Shown: in pieces, positions 23,623 through 36,213 of the stretch
Layout of the letters: each line of letters begins with the position of its first letter
How positions within the stretch are numbered: the stretch's first letter is position 1
From: Brachionus rotundiformis
Taxonomy: Eukaryota; Rotifera; Eurotatoria; Ploima; Brachionidae
Assembly (NCBI GenBank): GCA_016802295.1
Contig: JAESIW010000157.1
Span: 220,832 to 284,831 of the forward strand
Direction of reading: 5' to 3'
DNA: 64,000 bases
Notes under the pieces: generated by a model
Seen by the model: only the letters and a program-made list of their open reading frames with translations
Database searches by the model: none
What the model was told of the DNA's origin: nothing
Made by a program: the position numbers and the translations under genes

Positions 23623-25774
23623 ATGTCTGTTTGTATGTTATTGTTCAAAGTGATGATTGTTCAAGTTTGGACGATAACTTGGACTATATGGGAAGTTTGA
23701 GTTCAACTATATCTAACAAAAAATGCCTGAACTGGTCCACGCATCCACAGGCAGATGAATTTGACTTTATTGATGGTAATTAAGGAATAATAGATTTTAT
23801 TTATAAATTTATTTTACAAAAAAGGACTCGATGATGCTAGAAATTTTTGTAGGTATAAAAGCTAATCTAATTGTTAATTACATATTATTCTCATGCTCTA
23901 AGAAACTCAAAAGGAAAATTTAAAAAAGAAAAAGCTTATTGTTTTATAAACATTGAATTAAATGAGTGGGAATATTGTCAATTAAAAAAATGCAGTATTT
24001 AAAAAAATATTAAAAATAAAAATAAACTTAATTGTTTTATGAAGTTGGATGTTCTAGGATTCATGGAATACCTTACGGATCTGTTCAGTTCACTAATCGT
24101 CAAGTTAACTCTGACGGAAGTTATCAGATTGGCTCAAAAATAAACTTTATCTGTCGTAAAAATTTTGCCATTTATGATCCAACTTCAGGACCATTAGAGT
24201 GGATATGTGGAGAAAATAGAAGATGGTCAGCGAGCAAACTACCCAAGTGCTTATGTAAATTATTTTATTAAATTTTGATTAAATATTTATTTTGTTTAAA
24301 AGGGCGAGGATTTATTGATTCTTCTCCACGTATTTAGAAATTAGTTATAAAATAAATTAATAACAATTTCAAATTACTTTTAATTAAAGCGAGTTGTTGG
24401 TACTTTTCAACAAATGAAATATCTGAACCAAGGCGTTTATATTATGGTTCGAAAAATACTGCAAATGGGGAGCAGTGTTTAGATTGGCAAAATTTTAATG
24501 ATTACAAAGAAAAAGACTTTGTTCAAGAGGGTTTTGTAACATTTTTTGATTATTAAATGATTTTTGATGAATACATAAAGGAGTTGTAAACGCAAAAAAT
24601 TACTGCCGTAGTCCTGGCAATTTTGAGCCAAGTTGTTTTACCGCTTCAAAATCATTGACCAGCTGTTTAATATCTGAATGTAGTGAGTAGAAAATTTATT
24701 CCAAATTAAATCTGTTAATTAATTAGATTTTAAAAAATTCAAAATTTAAAAGCTGGTTGTGCATCTATACCTTACATAAAATATTCTTCGTTTTCTATAA
24801 CTTATACCCCCAATACACGAGAAAATACGATGGATACTGGAAGTTATGTTAATTACCGATGTTCAGCGGGATCTTTGGTTGGTAACGAAAAGTTAACTTG
24901 CATCAACGGAAAATGGGAATCCAAACCACCATATTGTGATGGTGAATTTCAACAATTCTAATTCTAATACACATTTAATTTTTAAACATATTATTTAGTT
25001 AAATTTTGTTCAAAACCTCCATCGTCTCCAAATAATACTTTTGTTAGTTATAAGCGCATTTTCTATGCCAATATAGAAGACTTTGGAAAAGATTATTTAG
25101 CTTTTGATGAATCAATTTTTAAATTTAAATGCAAAACGCCTTATAAATTTGAAAATCCATCAGTTACTGAATTGACATTTCAATGTATGAAAGGAAAATG
25201 GAATATAATCGGTTTAGATTCAAAATGTATTTTTCAAGATAATGGTAAGCTTGAATCAACAATCTTAAATTTTAAATTGGACGTTTTTAAAGAAAATTTA
25301 ATTCCTGATAAATTTTGTTCTTTTCCAAAAAATGTTGAAAATGGATATAGAGATAATGTAAAAATTAACAAAGCTGGAAAAGATAGTTATTTTGGAACTT
25401 TTGAAATAGTGTGCTTCAAAGGATATGTTGTTCAAGGAAATCCTTTGGTTTCGTGCGTTAATGGATCATGGACAGAATATCCTAAATGTGTCTTAGAACC
25501 AAGCTGTTCTTTAGATGTATTGAATATACCAGCTGAAAATGTAAAGATTATATCGTCAAGCTTGTACTATAGCCCAGACAATTCTGGTAGTTATTATTAA
25601 ATGAAAAATAAGCATTGATATTTTTATTTTTTAGGAATTGCCATTGGATCTTACGTAAATTATGAATGTCTTCCGGGTTTTCAGCCAGAATTTACTGATG
25701 ATGACTTAAAATTGGAATGCTTGAAAAATGGAGAATGGTCTTCTCGTATTCCAGTTAAATGTGTAATGATTTAG
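23623..25774 (+). CDS. Kringle-sushi (CCP) mosaic extracellular protein, 5' incomplete
   Basis: Ten in-frame exons: 23623-23775, 23825-23852, 23903-23994, 24045-24254, 24390-24530, 24581-24682, 24753-24941, 24999-25586 and 25635-25774, plus an unseen 5' exon. Domains in order: kringle 1 (DYMGSLSST, KKCLNW, DDARNFCRN, AYCFINIELNEWEYC); a sushi domain (GCSRIHGIPYGSV to PKC); kringle 2 (YYGSKNTANGEQCLDW, VNAKNYCRSPGN); and then at least four sushi modules, each with the C...C...W..P.C pattern. Almost every junction is phase 1, as expected for shuffled extracellular modules. No protease domain is seen before the TAG at 25772-25774. It is likely secreted and may act in adhesion, coagulation-like or innate immune functions. 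The domain calls are good; the function is unknown. Confidence 0.75.
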
Positions 25775-26004
25775 TTGATCTTTTGTTCAAAAATTGTTAA
25801 CTATGAAAGAAATAATATTTTTTATCAAATAAAAAAAATTAAAGTCTTCATAAGATATTTATTAGAATTTTAGTAAATTTTTTTCAAGATTATTTTTTAA
25901 ATTCTACTTTAATAAATCAAAATAAATAACTTTTAATTAAGAAAATAATTTCTGTGATTTATTTGATGATAAACTTTCGTAAATTTAAAAATAATTTGTT
26001 ATAT

Positions 26005-26984
26005 TTATTCGTGTTTTTCTTCATATAAATTTAAAAAGTCATCATAATTTTTGAATGAATCATTGACAGACTTCATCTAAAATAAAAATAGTATAAGTTA
26101 AATAAAAAATATTCAAGTTATATAAACTATAAAATATGACTAATAATAACTAAAATTAAAAATTTGGCATTACCGATTTGTAATAAACTGAAAGAAAATT
26201 TTTGAGTTCCTCTTTAAGTTCATCTTCATTATCCTGAAGAATTAAAATATTTAAAAAGATTTTTTTAAATAAAACAAAACAAACTTTTAAAGAAACATGC
26301 TTCGAACACAAATCTTTCAATTTTTCAGTCAAATTCGGAATGTCTTTTTAATAACAAAAGCATAACATCAAAATGTAAGAAACAATTAATTCGTTATACC
26401 ATTTAAAATTGGATTGTCCAAAATTTTTTGCAATGATTTCAGTTTTTGAAAGTCCTTATCTAATTTAATCAATGTATCTTCTTCTAAAAAAAATTTTTAT
26501 TAATCTTTTTAACCGGAAAAATTATTGAAAGATACTAAAAATTAATTAATATTAATTATTAAAGTAGTTATAAATTTTTCTATAATAAAATATTTTTAAA
26601 TTTACCTGATAATATTAATTCTATCTTGGCTTTAAACATTATTTCATCCTCCAATTCGTTGATCGAATCAAAATTAGAATATCTATTGATTTCATTTACT
26701 AAAATTTAATAATAATAATAAAACAATAATAATTTTAAATTAAAGATTACTAGACTTGAAGGCAGATGCAATTTTGGGATAGTTAGCAGAAAAGGTTGAC
26801 AAGTTGTTAAGAATTTCGTTTATAGTCTCAAAACCCTTTATGATATATCATATTATTTTTTTTTCATATCTTTATATAAAATAATAACCTTGGTATTATT
26901 AGCTTTTTCAAAACTTCCAACCAAGTTTTCAAGTTTAGTTATATGATTTTCTATTATATTCAATTCATCAATTGATGACGACAT
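26005..26984 (-). CDS. Dynactin subunit 3 (p24)-like coiled-coil protein
   Basis: About seven small exons on the - strand, starting at ATG 26984 (MSSSIDELNIIENHITKLE). Segments in order: ENLVGSFEKANNTK, GFETINEILNNLSTFSANY, PKIASAF, then VNEINRYSNFDSINELEDE, LIKLDKDFQKLKSLQKIL, IPNLTEKLKDLCSKHVSLK, DNEDELKEELKNFLSVYYKS and a last exon VNDSFKNYDDFLNLYEEKHE with the stop at 26005-26007. Introns are about 45-60 bases. The short all-helical architecture, and the ending with lysine/histidine-rich L-x-x-L-C and YY-S-x-x-F-x-x-YD-x-L patterns, suggest the dynactin p22/p24 subunit. That subunit anchors the shoulder of the dynactin complex on microtubule motors. Sequence identity to known family members looks low, so this is tentative. 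Confidence 0.45.
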
Positions 26985-27192
26985 TATATCAATCTATTTC
27001 AATATTTCAATTGATTTTCAAAATATTTTATATCAAGAGCTTTCATGTCTTGAATTAATTTAAATGAGAGATTATTTTTTTTAAAAAAGTTTATTTCGTT
27101 TCAGCAAAAATTAAAAATTGGCATAAAAAATATTTAAAAATTAAAACGATTTAATTTTATAATCATGCTTCATTATTAGGCTCATTTTTTAT

Positions 27193-29950
27193 CTACCATT
27201 TTTTAAGTTCTTCAATATTTCTAAAATAATCTAAGCATTTGGGATTCACTAGCGATGAAGATGGTTTTATAAGATGACCTTCTATAATTTTACGAACTGG
27301 AACTTCAACTTTTTTTCCATTCAGAGTATACTATTTAAAAGAAAAACTCATTATTATGAAAACTTATTAGGTTTTATATGTTTTTTTTTACCGGAATTTC
27401 ATCAATTGCCAATAATAAATTTGGCACATGTCTTGCTGAAAGTGAAGTTCTTATTTTTTGTTTGATTTTATCTATTAAAGCTTTAGTTAATTCCTGATTA
27501 GGCTTTAATTTCAAAAATAAAATGACGCGTTCTTCAGTTGTGTTAGTTGGATTTTTTTGCCCTACACACAGCGAATCGTCAATTTCTTCCATATTTTCAA
27601 TAGTATTGTAAATATCAGCGCTACCAAATCTAACACCGTTTGGATTTAAAGTTCCATCACTTCGACCAAGCATAAAGACCCCTCTAGTCTTGCTACTAAT
27701 CATTATAAAATCCCCATGGGCCCAAATACCATCAAATTTTTCAAAATAGCTAGATTTATATTTCTTAAAGTCAGCATCATTTGAAAAATAAATTGGGATT
27801 GAAGGAAATGGTTTTGTGCAAACTAATTCACCGCACTCATCATAGACAGGTTTACCCTCATCATTCCAACACTCGACTGCCATGCCCAATTGTCTACATT
27901 GAATTTCTCCACGATACACTGGTAAGTTCATATTATGACCACAAAATAATGATATTATGTCTGTTCCTCCAGTTATTGAACCCAAAACAAGATCTTCTTT
28001 TATTGAACTGTAGACGTAGTCAAAACTATTCGGCTTCAATGGACTGCCAGTGCTAAGAATAGACTTTAATGATGTCAGTTTATGAGTCTTTTTGGGTGTA
28101 CAATTTTTCTCTTCAAGTACAGATATCCATTTGGCAGAAGTGCCAAATATAGTAATTCTTTTATTATTTTTTAAATATAATTTTAAAGTAATATTATAAA
28201 TACCCAATATTGTCAACAAGATCCCAAAGAATATTTAAATGTGGTAAAAATGGAGACCCGTCAAAAATAACAATAGAAGATCCAATAGCTAATGACGTTA
28301 TTAACCAATTATACATCATCCATCCTGTCTTTATTTACTTTTTTAATTTAATAAAATCAATATTAAAAATTTACTGTTGTATAATAAAAAATGATGTCAT
28401 CTTTAGACATGTTTCCATGAAGTAAATGCTCCTTTAAATGCTGAATTAAAGTTCCCTTTGAAATAAAAATAAAGTCAAAATTATCATTTTTTAAATTATG
28501 TTACGCCATGGGAATGCACAATGCATTTAGGTATTCCAGTCGTTCCCGACGAAAACATTACTACCAATGGATGGTTGAACGGAACTTGCTCAAATGTTAG
28601 CTCTTCTGTTTTGGAGTCATATTGAGATAAAAAAGTGTCCAGAGAGATACTTAAATATTGATTATTAATAAAAAAAAAGACAAATTATTTTACCTTTTAT
28701 CTAAGTTAGAATGATCGTCAAGTGTATTTTGACAAAATGGTATCAAAATGCATTTTTCAATAGTGTCAAGACCTTATAAAATTAATTTGAAATTTAAAAT
28801 TGATAATAAAATTGAAATTTTTTTTAATTTATCTTATCGAAATATTTATATTTCTAAAATTATAACAATTTAAATATGTTAAATTTAATTATAAATTTTT
28901 TTGATGAACAAAATAAGAAAAAATATTTACCATTTAGTGCATCTTTCAATTTTGATACATGGTCGTGTTTTTTACCATTATAATAAACGGATGTTACCGA
29001 AAATAATATTCTTGGATTTATTTGCTTGAATCGTTCAATTACTGACTTTGAAAAACATAGATAGTTTAGACAAGACAGCTGCGAAAAGATAAACAAAAGA
29101 AAAATACGCTAGCTCCGAAATCAGGTGAAGCACAACTCCACACAGCCCCTAAACTAACTACTGATAATTTCACTACGAGTGTCTCTATACAATTGGGTAA
29201 ATACCCTTTTAAAAAATGTTATTAAATTTTGTCTATAAAGGCTCAATGATTGTTAATTACCCACAACAATATCATTTTTTTTAATACCATAGGACCTTAG
29301 ACAATTTTGAACTATTTTTACCTTCTCACGAAGCTCTTTAAAAGTTATAGTTTTAACTTTTGAAAAAGCCTCCCCTTTAATTAAAAATTAAAATAAAATT
29401 AACAACACTTTTATTCAATATGTTAAGATTTACCATATGAATACACAGCTATTTTTTCATCATCATACCTGAGTAAATTTTCTGCATAATTTAAACGTGC
29501 TCCCTCAAACCAACTAAATGGTAAGTTGTCAACTGGACCTTCAGGTTTATCGAGCACCTATTCAAATATATAAGCTTATTATAAAAAAATGGTCAATAAA
29601 ATGTTAACCTTTTTATAAGGCGTTGAATATAAAAGATTAGAAAAATGCCAAAACTCTTCCCAAAAATTGACGAAATTCTCACAAGACCAATTGTAAAAAT
29701 CGTCATAGGACTTAAACTGGCGATTAAACTTTTTTTCAATTAGGTCCTGAAACTTAATCAATTTTGTATTGTGACTAAGAGATGATTTTTTAGGATCCCA
29801 TAATAGTTTGTTGGTCAGCAAGTCGTCATTTCCATTTTTATGTTCTGAATCTTTATCTTTAATTATTAAATTTTCTTTAAACTTGTTGGAATCCCCATTA
29901 ACTTTTAAATTATTATTGTCATCATTAACGTGATCGGTACCAGTGCCCAT
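27193..29950 (-). CDS. AACS: Acetoacetyl-CoA synthetase
   Basis: A multi-exon - strand gene from ATG 29950 to TAG 27193-27195. After an unusual polar N-terminal extension (residues 1-40), the ANL-family N-terminus follows (LLWDPKKSSL, KKFNRQFKSYDDFYNWSCEN). Next are PFSWFEGARLNYAENLL, GYLPNCIETLVVKLSVVSLGAVWSC, and the phosphate-binding loop VVMFSSGTTGIPK near 28575-28530. Then come GWMMYNWLITSL, TGGTDIISLFCG, GELVCTKPFPS, WAHGDF and GRSDGTLNPNGVRFG. The C-terminal lid (YTLNGKKVEVPVRKIIEG) contains the catalytic Lys. GGTDI and the NPKCLDYFRNIEEL end are typical of AACS rather than acetyl-CoA synthetase. It activates acetoacetate to acetoacetyl-CoA in the cytosol for lipid and sterol synthesis. 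All signature motifs are present, so it should be functional. Confidence 0.92.
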
Positions 29951-30356
29951 TATTTTTATATGCTCATTAAATAAATATCTTAAATGAAAGATTAATTTAA
30001 TGAATATATTACAAAGTATCGTAAGATTTTAAAGTTAGCAACAGCTAAAATATCAAAAAGTCGAATGAGTATAAAATATATTTTAAAGCAAAAATAAATT
30101 AAAATAAAAAATTAAAATTCAAAAATTCATGAATTGAATGAAATTATATATATTTTGGGTGTAACTAAATCCTGATGTATTTCATTTGAAGGAACTCTTA
30201 TTTTTTATACAAGTGAACTAATTTTGATAAAAATTGAACAAAATATATAAACTAAATTAAAATTGAAATATCAACATAATCTAAATTAAAATAGTAATAT
30301 TTCAAAAGCTACTTCACAAAAATGCTCATAGAGGAAAAACGATTTCATATTAGCCA

Positions 30357-32044
30357 AGTTGTGAAAATAAATGCCAAACTAACATTTTATCTTTAAGTGT
30401 CACAATCTTTTAATGAAGTAAATATCATAGAACAAGAGGTGATTACCTCAAATCTAGACGATTCGAATACGAACCAACAATACTTTGTAGCTGTTCATAT
30501 AGGAGCTGGTTATCATTCAATTTCCAAAACGGGCATATACAGAAATTTGTGTGAAAAAGTTTGCTCAAATGTCAACAAATTACTTGAGCAAGGGTATAAT
30601 GCTCGTACAGCATGTGCCACTGCTGTCGCATTATTAGAAGTATTAATACAAAGTAAAATTTAGCTATTTTCGATTTTTATAATTTCAAGTAAGAACAGTC
30701 CTTTAACCAATGCCGGAATCGGTTCAAATCTTACATTAGACGAAAAGATAGAGTGTGATTCAAGTATTATGGACAATGCTGGTTTTGCTTCTGTGGGTGC
30801 AATATCAAACATTAAAAATCCCATTATGGTTTCTTTATCTTTACTTGATGCTCAAGCTAAAGGAACTCTTTCGCTTGGTCGCATTGTACCATGGTAATGT
30901 TGGATTTTTAAATAATAAAATAACATTTTAAGGTGATTTTTTTCAAGTATGCTTGTTGGAGAGGGTGCCAAAAAATGGGCTATAGAACAAAATTTTGAAG
31001 AAGTATCAGAAGATAGTATGAAAACAGGTTTATAAAAAATATTTTATCAATTATTATGAATCGTAATTGTTGTTTTGTTTAGAGTCAATGCTAAAAACAC
31101 ACCGTCATTACAAACAAAAATTGAATGATTTTCATCAAAATTATTTAGTTCAAGAAAATGCAAAAAATAAAAGTGAAAATGAAGCTCTATTGGATACAGT
31201 GGGTGCCGTATGTGTAGATAAAAATGGCAATGTTGCAAGCGCAGTTTCTTCAGGTGGGATATTGCTCAAGCATCCTGGACGAGTTGGACACGCGAGTTTA
31301 AATCTCAAAAGCTATCTAATATGATAATTAGTAATTGTTAAAATTTTAGGTATGTTTGGATGTGGATGCTGGGTTGAACAAGATGTAAAAACAAGTGATG
31401 ATGAACAGAATTCGATTGGAATTTGTACAACTGGGTGTGGTGAATACATTATAAAGACTCTTTTTGCCAAAGAATGTGCTCAACATATTCTAAGAAATTC
31501 GAATAAAACTGAATATGACTTGGATAAATTTTTCAAGCAAAACTTTTTTGGTAATTTAAAATTTGAAATTTAAAAGAAGAAGCCTGAGAAAATTTTTTTG
31601 TCCAATCTTAGGGGCTCCATTGCTAAAAAATTTTGAAGACAAGCTCGTCGGTGCCCTCATTTGTAAAATTAGCAATTACAAAAATTTTGAAAAGAATTGT
31701 AACCTTTATTTATTTACAATATATTTTTTAATTTGTTTTTAAATTTAAGTAGAATTAATTGTAGCTCATACGACCCCTTCAATGTGCTTCGGCTATATGT
31801 CATCAAATATGAATAGAGCTAATGTAAGTGATTAAATTGAATTATTACAATTTAACAAAAATTTATTGCCTGATTACATTATTTTAAGTCTGTAATGTCA
31901 CGGATGAGCGAAAGCGATCTATCAAAACCAGAATCAGTTCAGATAACTAATTTTAATATTAGTTTTAGAAATAAATTGAATAAAAAATGTCAAGATGACC
32001 ATGAAATTGAAATAACTACGAGTTGTAAAAAGCAAAAAATTTAG
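30357..32044 (+). CDS. TASP1: Taspase-1 (threonine aspartase 1)
   Basis: Exons: one ending at 30357, then 30398-30639, 30694-30893, 30948-31027, 31083-31295, 31350-31550, 31612-31698, 31750-31823 and 31889-32044. It is an N-terminal-nucleophile hydrolase of the asparaginase-2 fold: VAVHIGAGYHS at the N-terminus, NAGIGSNLTLDEKIECDSSIMD, LVGEGAKKWA, and then DTVGAV, whose Thr is the autoprocessing nucleophile. SSGGILLKHPGRVG, GCGCWVE and TTGCGEYI complete the active site. The tail has HTTPSMCFGYMSS. The enzyme cleaves after Asp in substrates such as MLL-type methyltransferases and TFIIA in the nucleus. The catalytic residues are intact. No ATG occurs in frame in the second exon before conserved sequence; the start codon appears to be built by the first splice. 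Confidence 0.92.
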
Positions 32045-32840
32045 TTTTTTTTTAATTTGAAGAAATCTTGCTAATGTATAAATATTCAGAATGATTTCAA
32101 TTTTAAATTTTTTATGCGCGGTATTCTTTTAAATAAAATTAAATTTTGAAAATAACTTAATCAGAATCTAAAATTAGAAGCTTTAAAAATAAGAATATAG
32201 ATTTTTTTGAATTTAACTCATCAATTGATTAACATGGAAAATCAGGTTCTTCAAAGTTGCCTATTTGTAATAATGATTAAATTGCTTTCTAGTCTGAAAG
32301 ACTAGAATTTTAGATATCAATTATTGAATGATAATAAAAATATGAACAAAATATGAATTCATCTTGTTATCAAATTTTTGAATTTTTAAAACATTTAATT
32401 TTTTCTAAATTAATGATATAAATATCTTATCAAGTGTTACCAGCCATACTATTAATAAAAAAGTTATGTTGTATAGCGAAATTTTTTAGCTTGTCAATTT
32501 TTAATTGTCTCTCTAGAAAATCTGCGATTTATGTAGAAAAGAGCCGACATAGTTTGGCAATTTCACCAAGATTGCTTTTGTATTCCTTTTCAAGATATTC
32601 TTTTTAATAAATATAATATTAAGTTTTATTGTTAAGGTTTAAAGATTGGAGATAATAGTCAACGCAATAACTATGAAATTTAATATTAAGTTTATTAATA
32701 TATCAAGATTAGCTAGATAATTTAAAATTTCGTAGACCATGGTAACAAATGTTTTAATTATTATTTACAATTTTAATTATTATTAACTGCTTTATTATCA
32801 TATTACTTTTCAAAATTATTTAAACTTTTTCAAATTAATT
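32045..32840. other. Intergenic, AT-rich
   Basis: No coding or structured feature seen between TASP1 and the LINE scrap. Confidence 0.45.
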
Positions 32841-33095
32841 TAGTAGTAGAAGTAGTAAAAATAACCGCGGCATGAAATTGATCATGCGGAGCGCGTCAAC
32901 AGTAGATGACGCCCTGTAGCGGTGGCGAGATGTTTTCGTGGCTCTGTGTTGTACTTTTTCTAGCAATTTTATGTCTTTCTGGGTGTATGGACTCCAGGTC
33001 GAGCTTGCAAATTCTAAATGCGGTCTAATATAGCATGTGTAAAGCTTTTTCCAGAGTTTTGCGTCTCTTAACGTAAAGGGGTTCTGGTGTGATGA
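32841..33095 (-). mobile_element. 3' terminal fragment of a CR1-like LINE
   Basis: The - strand encodes the RT C-terminal segment YIRPHLEFASSTWSPYTQ followed by KDIKLLEKVQHRATKT, about 33050-32925. A short region then ends in an ACT-rich tract at 32857-32841 on the - strand. This is the standard 5'-truncated LINE form, ending in a tandem trinucleotide like that of copy A. The sequence differs from copies A and B, so it may be a third lineage. Confidence 0.65.
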
Positions 33096-33233
33096 CTTAA
33101 GATCATTAGAGATAAAAATTATTATTATTAAAAGTTAAAAAGTCCCTGAAAGAATTTATTTCTAAAATATAAAAGAAATATTGTCAAAGTAGTCTCAATT
33201 TCAATACATTCATAGGAGAATAAATGCTAAATT

Positions 33234-33950
33234 TTGATCACAGGGATAAGTTTTAGGTTCAACTTTATCTATATTTTCATTAATGACCTTGCTGCCTCAC
33301 TAACAAATTTTCACAAAATGTACGCGGATGACACCAAGATATTGACAGAAATCAAAGCAAGCTCGATAACCCAAGACATTGTCAGCCTGCAGGATGACAT
33401 GTACAAAATTACCGACTGGGCAAATAGATTGCTTATGCTTCTAAACACAACAAAGTTTAAAATAATGCACTTTGGCAAGAACAACCCAAAATCGAATTAC
33501 ATCATGCTAGACTATAATCAAAAAAACAAACCGAATGCGAAAGAGACTCAGGAGTCTTGCTCTCAAACGACCTATGAAAAGTGCTCCGATCTTATGAACC
33601 TAACCACGCTAAAACATCTTAGAATTTGTGAGGACCTTATTAAAATGAGTTTTAATCTGGCGTAGAAAATATCGACTGGTACGCGAAACTGACTCGTATT
33701 CCAGATCGATATGGCCACAGAGAAAGATTCAGAAGAGAAATTATTAGAATGTTTTAATCAACACTTTGAATTCTTCAATAACAGAATAACTAACGACTGG
33801 AGCTTACTTCCCAAAGTAATTTTTTGGTCAAAAAATGTGAACGAATTCAAAAACAAGCTGGATGAACACTTGAAGCTGACACAGGGCGTCCCAGACGCGC
33901 TCGCATATCACCATGATGCATTATATATACAACTACTAAATTTACTGTAA
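33234..33950 (+). pseudogene. Decayed LINE reverse-transcriptase fragment, + strand
   Basis: The + strand encodes an RT segment with FIYIFINDLAASLTNF and the catalytic YADDTKIL, continuing to KFKIMHFGKNN. It runs into a stop at 33663-33665 and resumes in shifted frames with TRIPDRYGHRERF and, from 33711, a tail with FFNNRITNDWSLLPK and VNEFKNKLDEHL typical of LINE C-termini. It lies head-to-head with the preceding LINE scrap, so two independent insertions or an inversion met here. Confidence 0.7.
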
Positions 33951-34079
33951 GTTTATGGTATTAACATCTTATTTTATTCGGATATTCTCTAGTAGAGAAT
34001 ATTGACAATTTAAAATCAACACTTTTAATTTTTTTAATTAGGAAAGATATTCTATTTAAATAAATTTTAATTAAAATAT

Positions 34080-35581
34080 TTATTTTTTGATCTTTTTATT
34101 GTGCATTTTATCTTTTGTTTTGTTCATCCAAGGCAATAGATTATCATTTTCTTTGCTGCGTTTAATTCGAACCATTTTTTTATGTTTTTTTTTGGATTCC
34201 TTTGATAAAAAGTTATTAAAAACTTAATATTTATTTTGTTTAAATTTTAAATTTTTAATATACTTTAACTAATGACTCTCTTTTTACCAACCACTCTTTT
34301 CTGACATTTCCAAGATCAAAATCTTTAGGTCTACAAAAATAACTTAAAGCATCCTTTAGCTGTGAATCTTGGTCAAAATCTGGCAAAAACGATTTATTTT
34401 CGTTTAGATTTTGTGGCACAATTCTTGGAACTTTTGGAGTAATATTGTCTTTCTGGTTTTTAATGTTTTCCTCTTCTTCTGATTCAGTTTCAGATGATGA
34501 ATATTTGGATTTTTTTAATTTCCCAAATCCAAGTTCTTTCAAGAACATATTTTTCCTCAGATCGCTTTTATTATCCCTATACTCTTCAACTTCATCGTCA
34601 ATCTGAGCTTCATTTTCATCAGTAAATTTAAATTTAAAAACATCATTTGACGAAAATAATTCTTTTAAATTTGGTTCAACTTGGAAAAACTTATCATCAT
34701 TTTCTATCTTTTGCTCTTCTTCAGATTCATCCTCGTTTTCTGATATAATTTTGTCACCAATTTTTTCATCTTCACTAGATTCGTCTTGATCTGAATCATT
34801 ATCACTTTCACTGTTATTTTTTTTAATTTCATATACTCTGTGATTTGACTTCGTTGGGTCATAGCGAACAATTTTTTTTGCATCTATTGCATTACCACTG
34901 GCAAGTTTATTCAACTTGCTTGTTTTTAAATGGTTCTCTTTTTCCATAAAACTTTTAGGCTTTATAATTTGTTTACCAGTAATTTCTTCTAAAATTTTGA
35001 GCGAACTTAAATTTTCATTTTTGAGCTGCTTTTTGCTTATTTTCTCAGTGTCAGATTTTTTTCCAATGTCCACTTCTTCATCTTCGACGAAACGATCGTC
35101 TATTTTAAAGCGGGCATCATCATTAGAAAATTTAGATTTTAAATAAATTAGCTTAAGAATTTTTATAATTTAAATAATTTTCTTATCCAAACAAGTTTAT
35201 CTAATTTACCTGGTTGGCTTTTTTCTCGTCCAAACTAAGTTTCGATTCAAACATTTCAATAGCCTCGGATTTTTCCTGCTCATCTTTGATACCCAATTCT
35301 TGCATATCAGTATCCGATTCTGAATCTATCAATTTAATTTTCTTATTAATGACAGAGTTTGTATCCTGACCAGCTGAATTGGTTTCGGCATATTCATCAT
35401 CTTGGTCCTCTGTGTCAGAATCGCTGAAAATAATTTTTTTAGGCTTTTTATCGTTTATATCCAAATCGTTTAAACTAGATCGTATCAACTTTTTCTTATT
35501 TTTGAATTCATTTAATTTTTCTTTTAATGATTCAAGTCTCTTTTTATTCGATTCATCAATTTTTGATTGTTTTGAGTCCAT
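34080..35581 (-). CDS. NOL8: NOL8-like nucleolar protein without an RRM
   Basis: Exons 35581-35210, 35151-34264 and 34199-34080 join in phase 0 to about 459 residues. The first exon has a helical KKRLESLKEKLNEFKNKKKLI segment followed by KPKKIIFSDSDTED. The second begins KFSNDDARFKIDDRFVEDEE, then IVRYDPTKSNHRVYEIKK, long acidic serine runs, and SYFCRPKDFDLGNVRKEWLVKRE. The third gives KESKKKHKKMVRIKR. This order (IIFSDSD, DDRF, YDPTK-H, a Trp/Arg-rich end with KKKHK) matches the C-terminal half of NOL8, a nucleolar ribosome-biogenesis factor linked to the exosome. The N-terminal RRM of vertebrate NOL8 is not encoded here. The start at 35581 is the first ATG of the open frame. Confidence 0.75.
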
Positions 35582-36213
35582 TTTATTAAGTCAATTTTTA
35601 GATTATTTAATTTCTGATTATTTTTTTAAAAACATGTTTAATTCAAATTTTAGCTAAACTGCTTATGAAAATAAATTCGTCCATTTATTCAGGTATTTAT
35701 GAAGTTTATTTAACTTAACAATTTTTCAAAAAATTATTTTCTAAAAACAATACAATTTGGGTTTTTTTATTCTTTTAATTGAAAAATTTATATTTTTTTC
35801 CACATAATTCCTAATTATCATCTTAACTTTATAAAAAGTTAAAAAAAAAATTTTAAAAGGCTGCTCTTTGCTTTTATTTAATCAAAAATGGTTATATCAT
35901 TTTTTATATCATTATCTTTATTATATTGTTATATCATTTTCTTTTATTAAATCTTTGCTTTTATTTATTTAATCAACTACAAAAAGGTTTCATAATTTGA
36001 GTAGTGTTTTATTCTTCATTAAATTTTTATTCTTAAATAAATTAAATTACATATAGAAAAAATAAATTTTGATATAATTTTTTATTTATTAAATTTTTCT
36101 GAATAATAAAAATATATTTGGCATAAGTTTTAAATTATTTTAAGAAAATGGTCTCAATTAAAATATTTTATTTTATGCATTTACATTTTGTTAATAATAC
36201 TTTATTTTATTGT
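35582..36213. other. Intergenic, very AT-rich
   Basis: Runs of A and T, including a local duplication of a TTATATCATTTT-type word at 35891-35945. No gene seen. Confidence 0.45.

Noticed and set aside
30713..30730. tRNA T-arm-like GGTTCAAATC
   Set aside because: It lies inside a conserved TASP1 coding exon (GSNLTLDE region).
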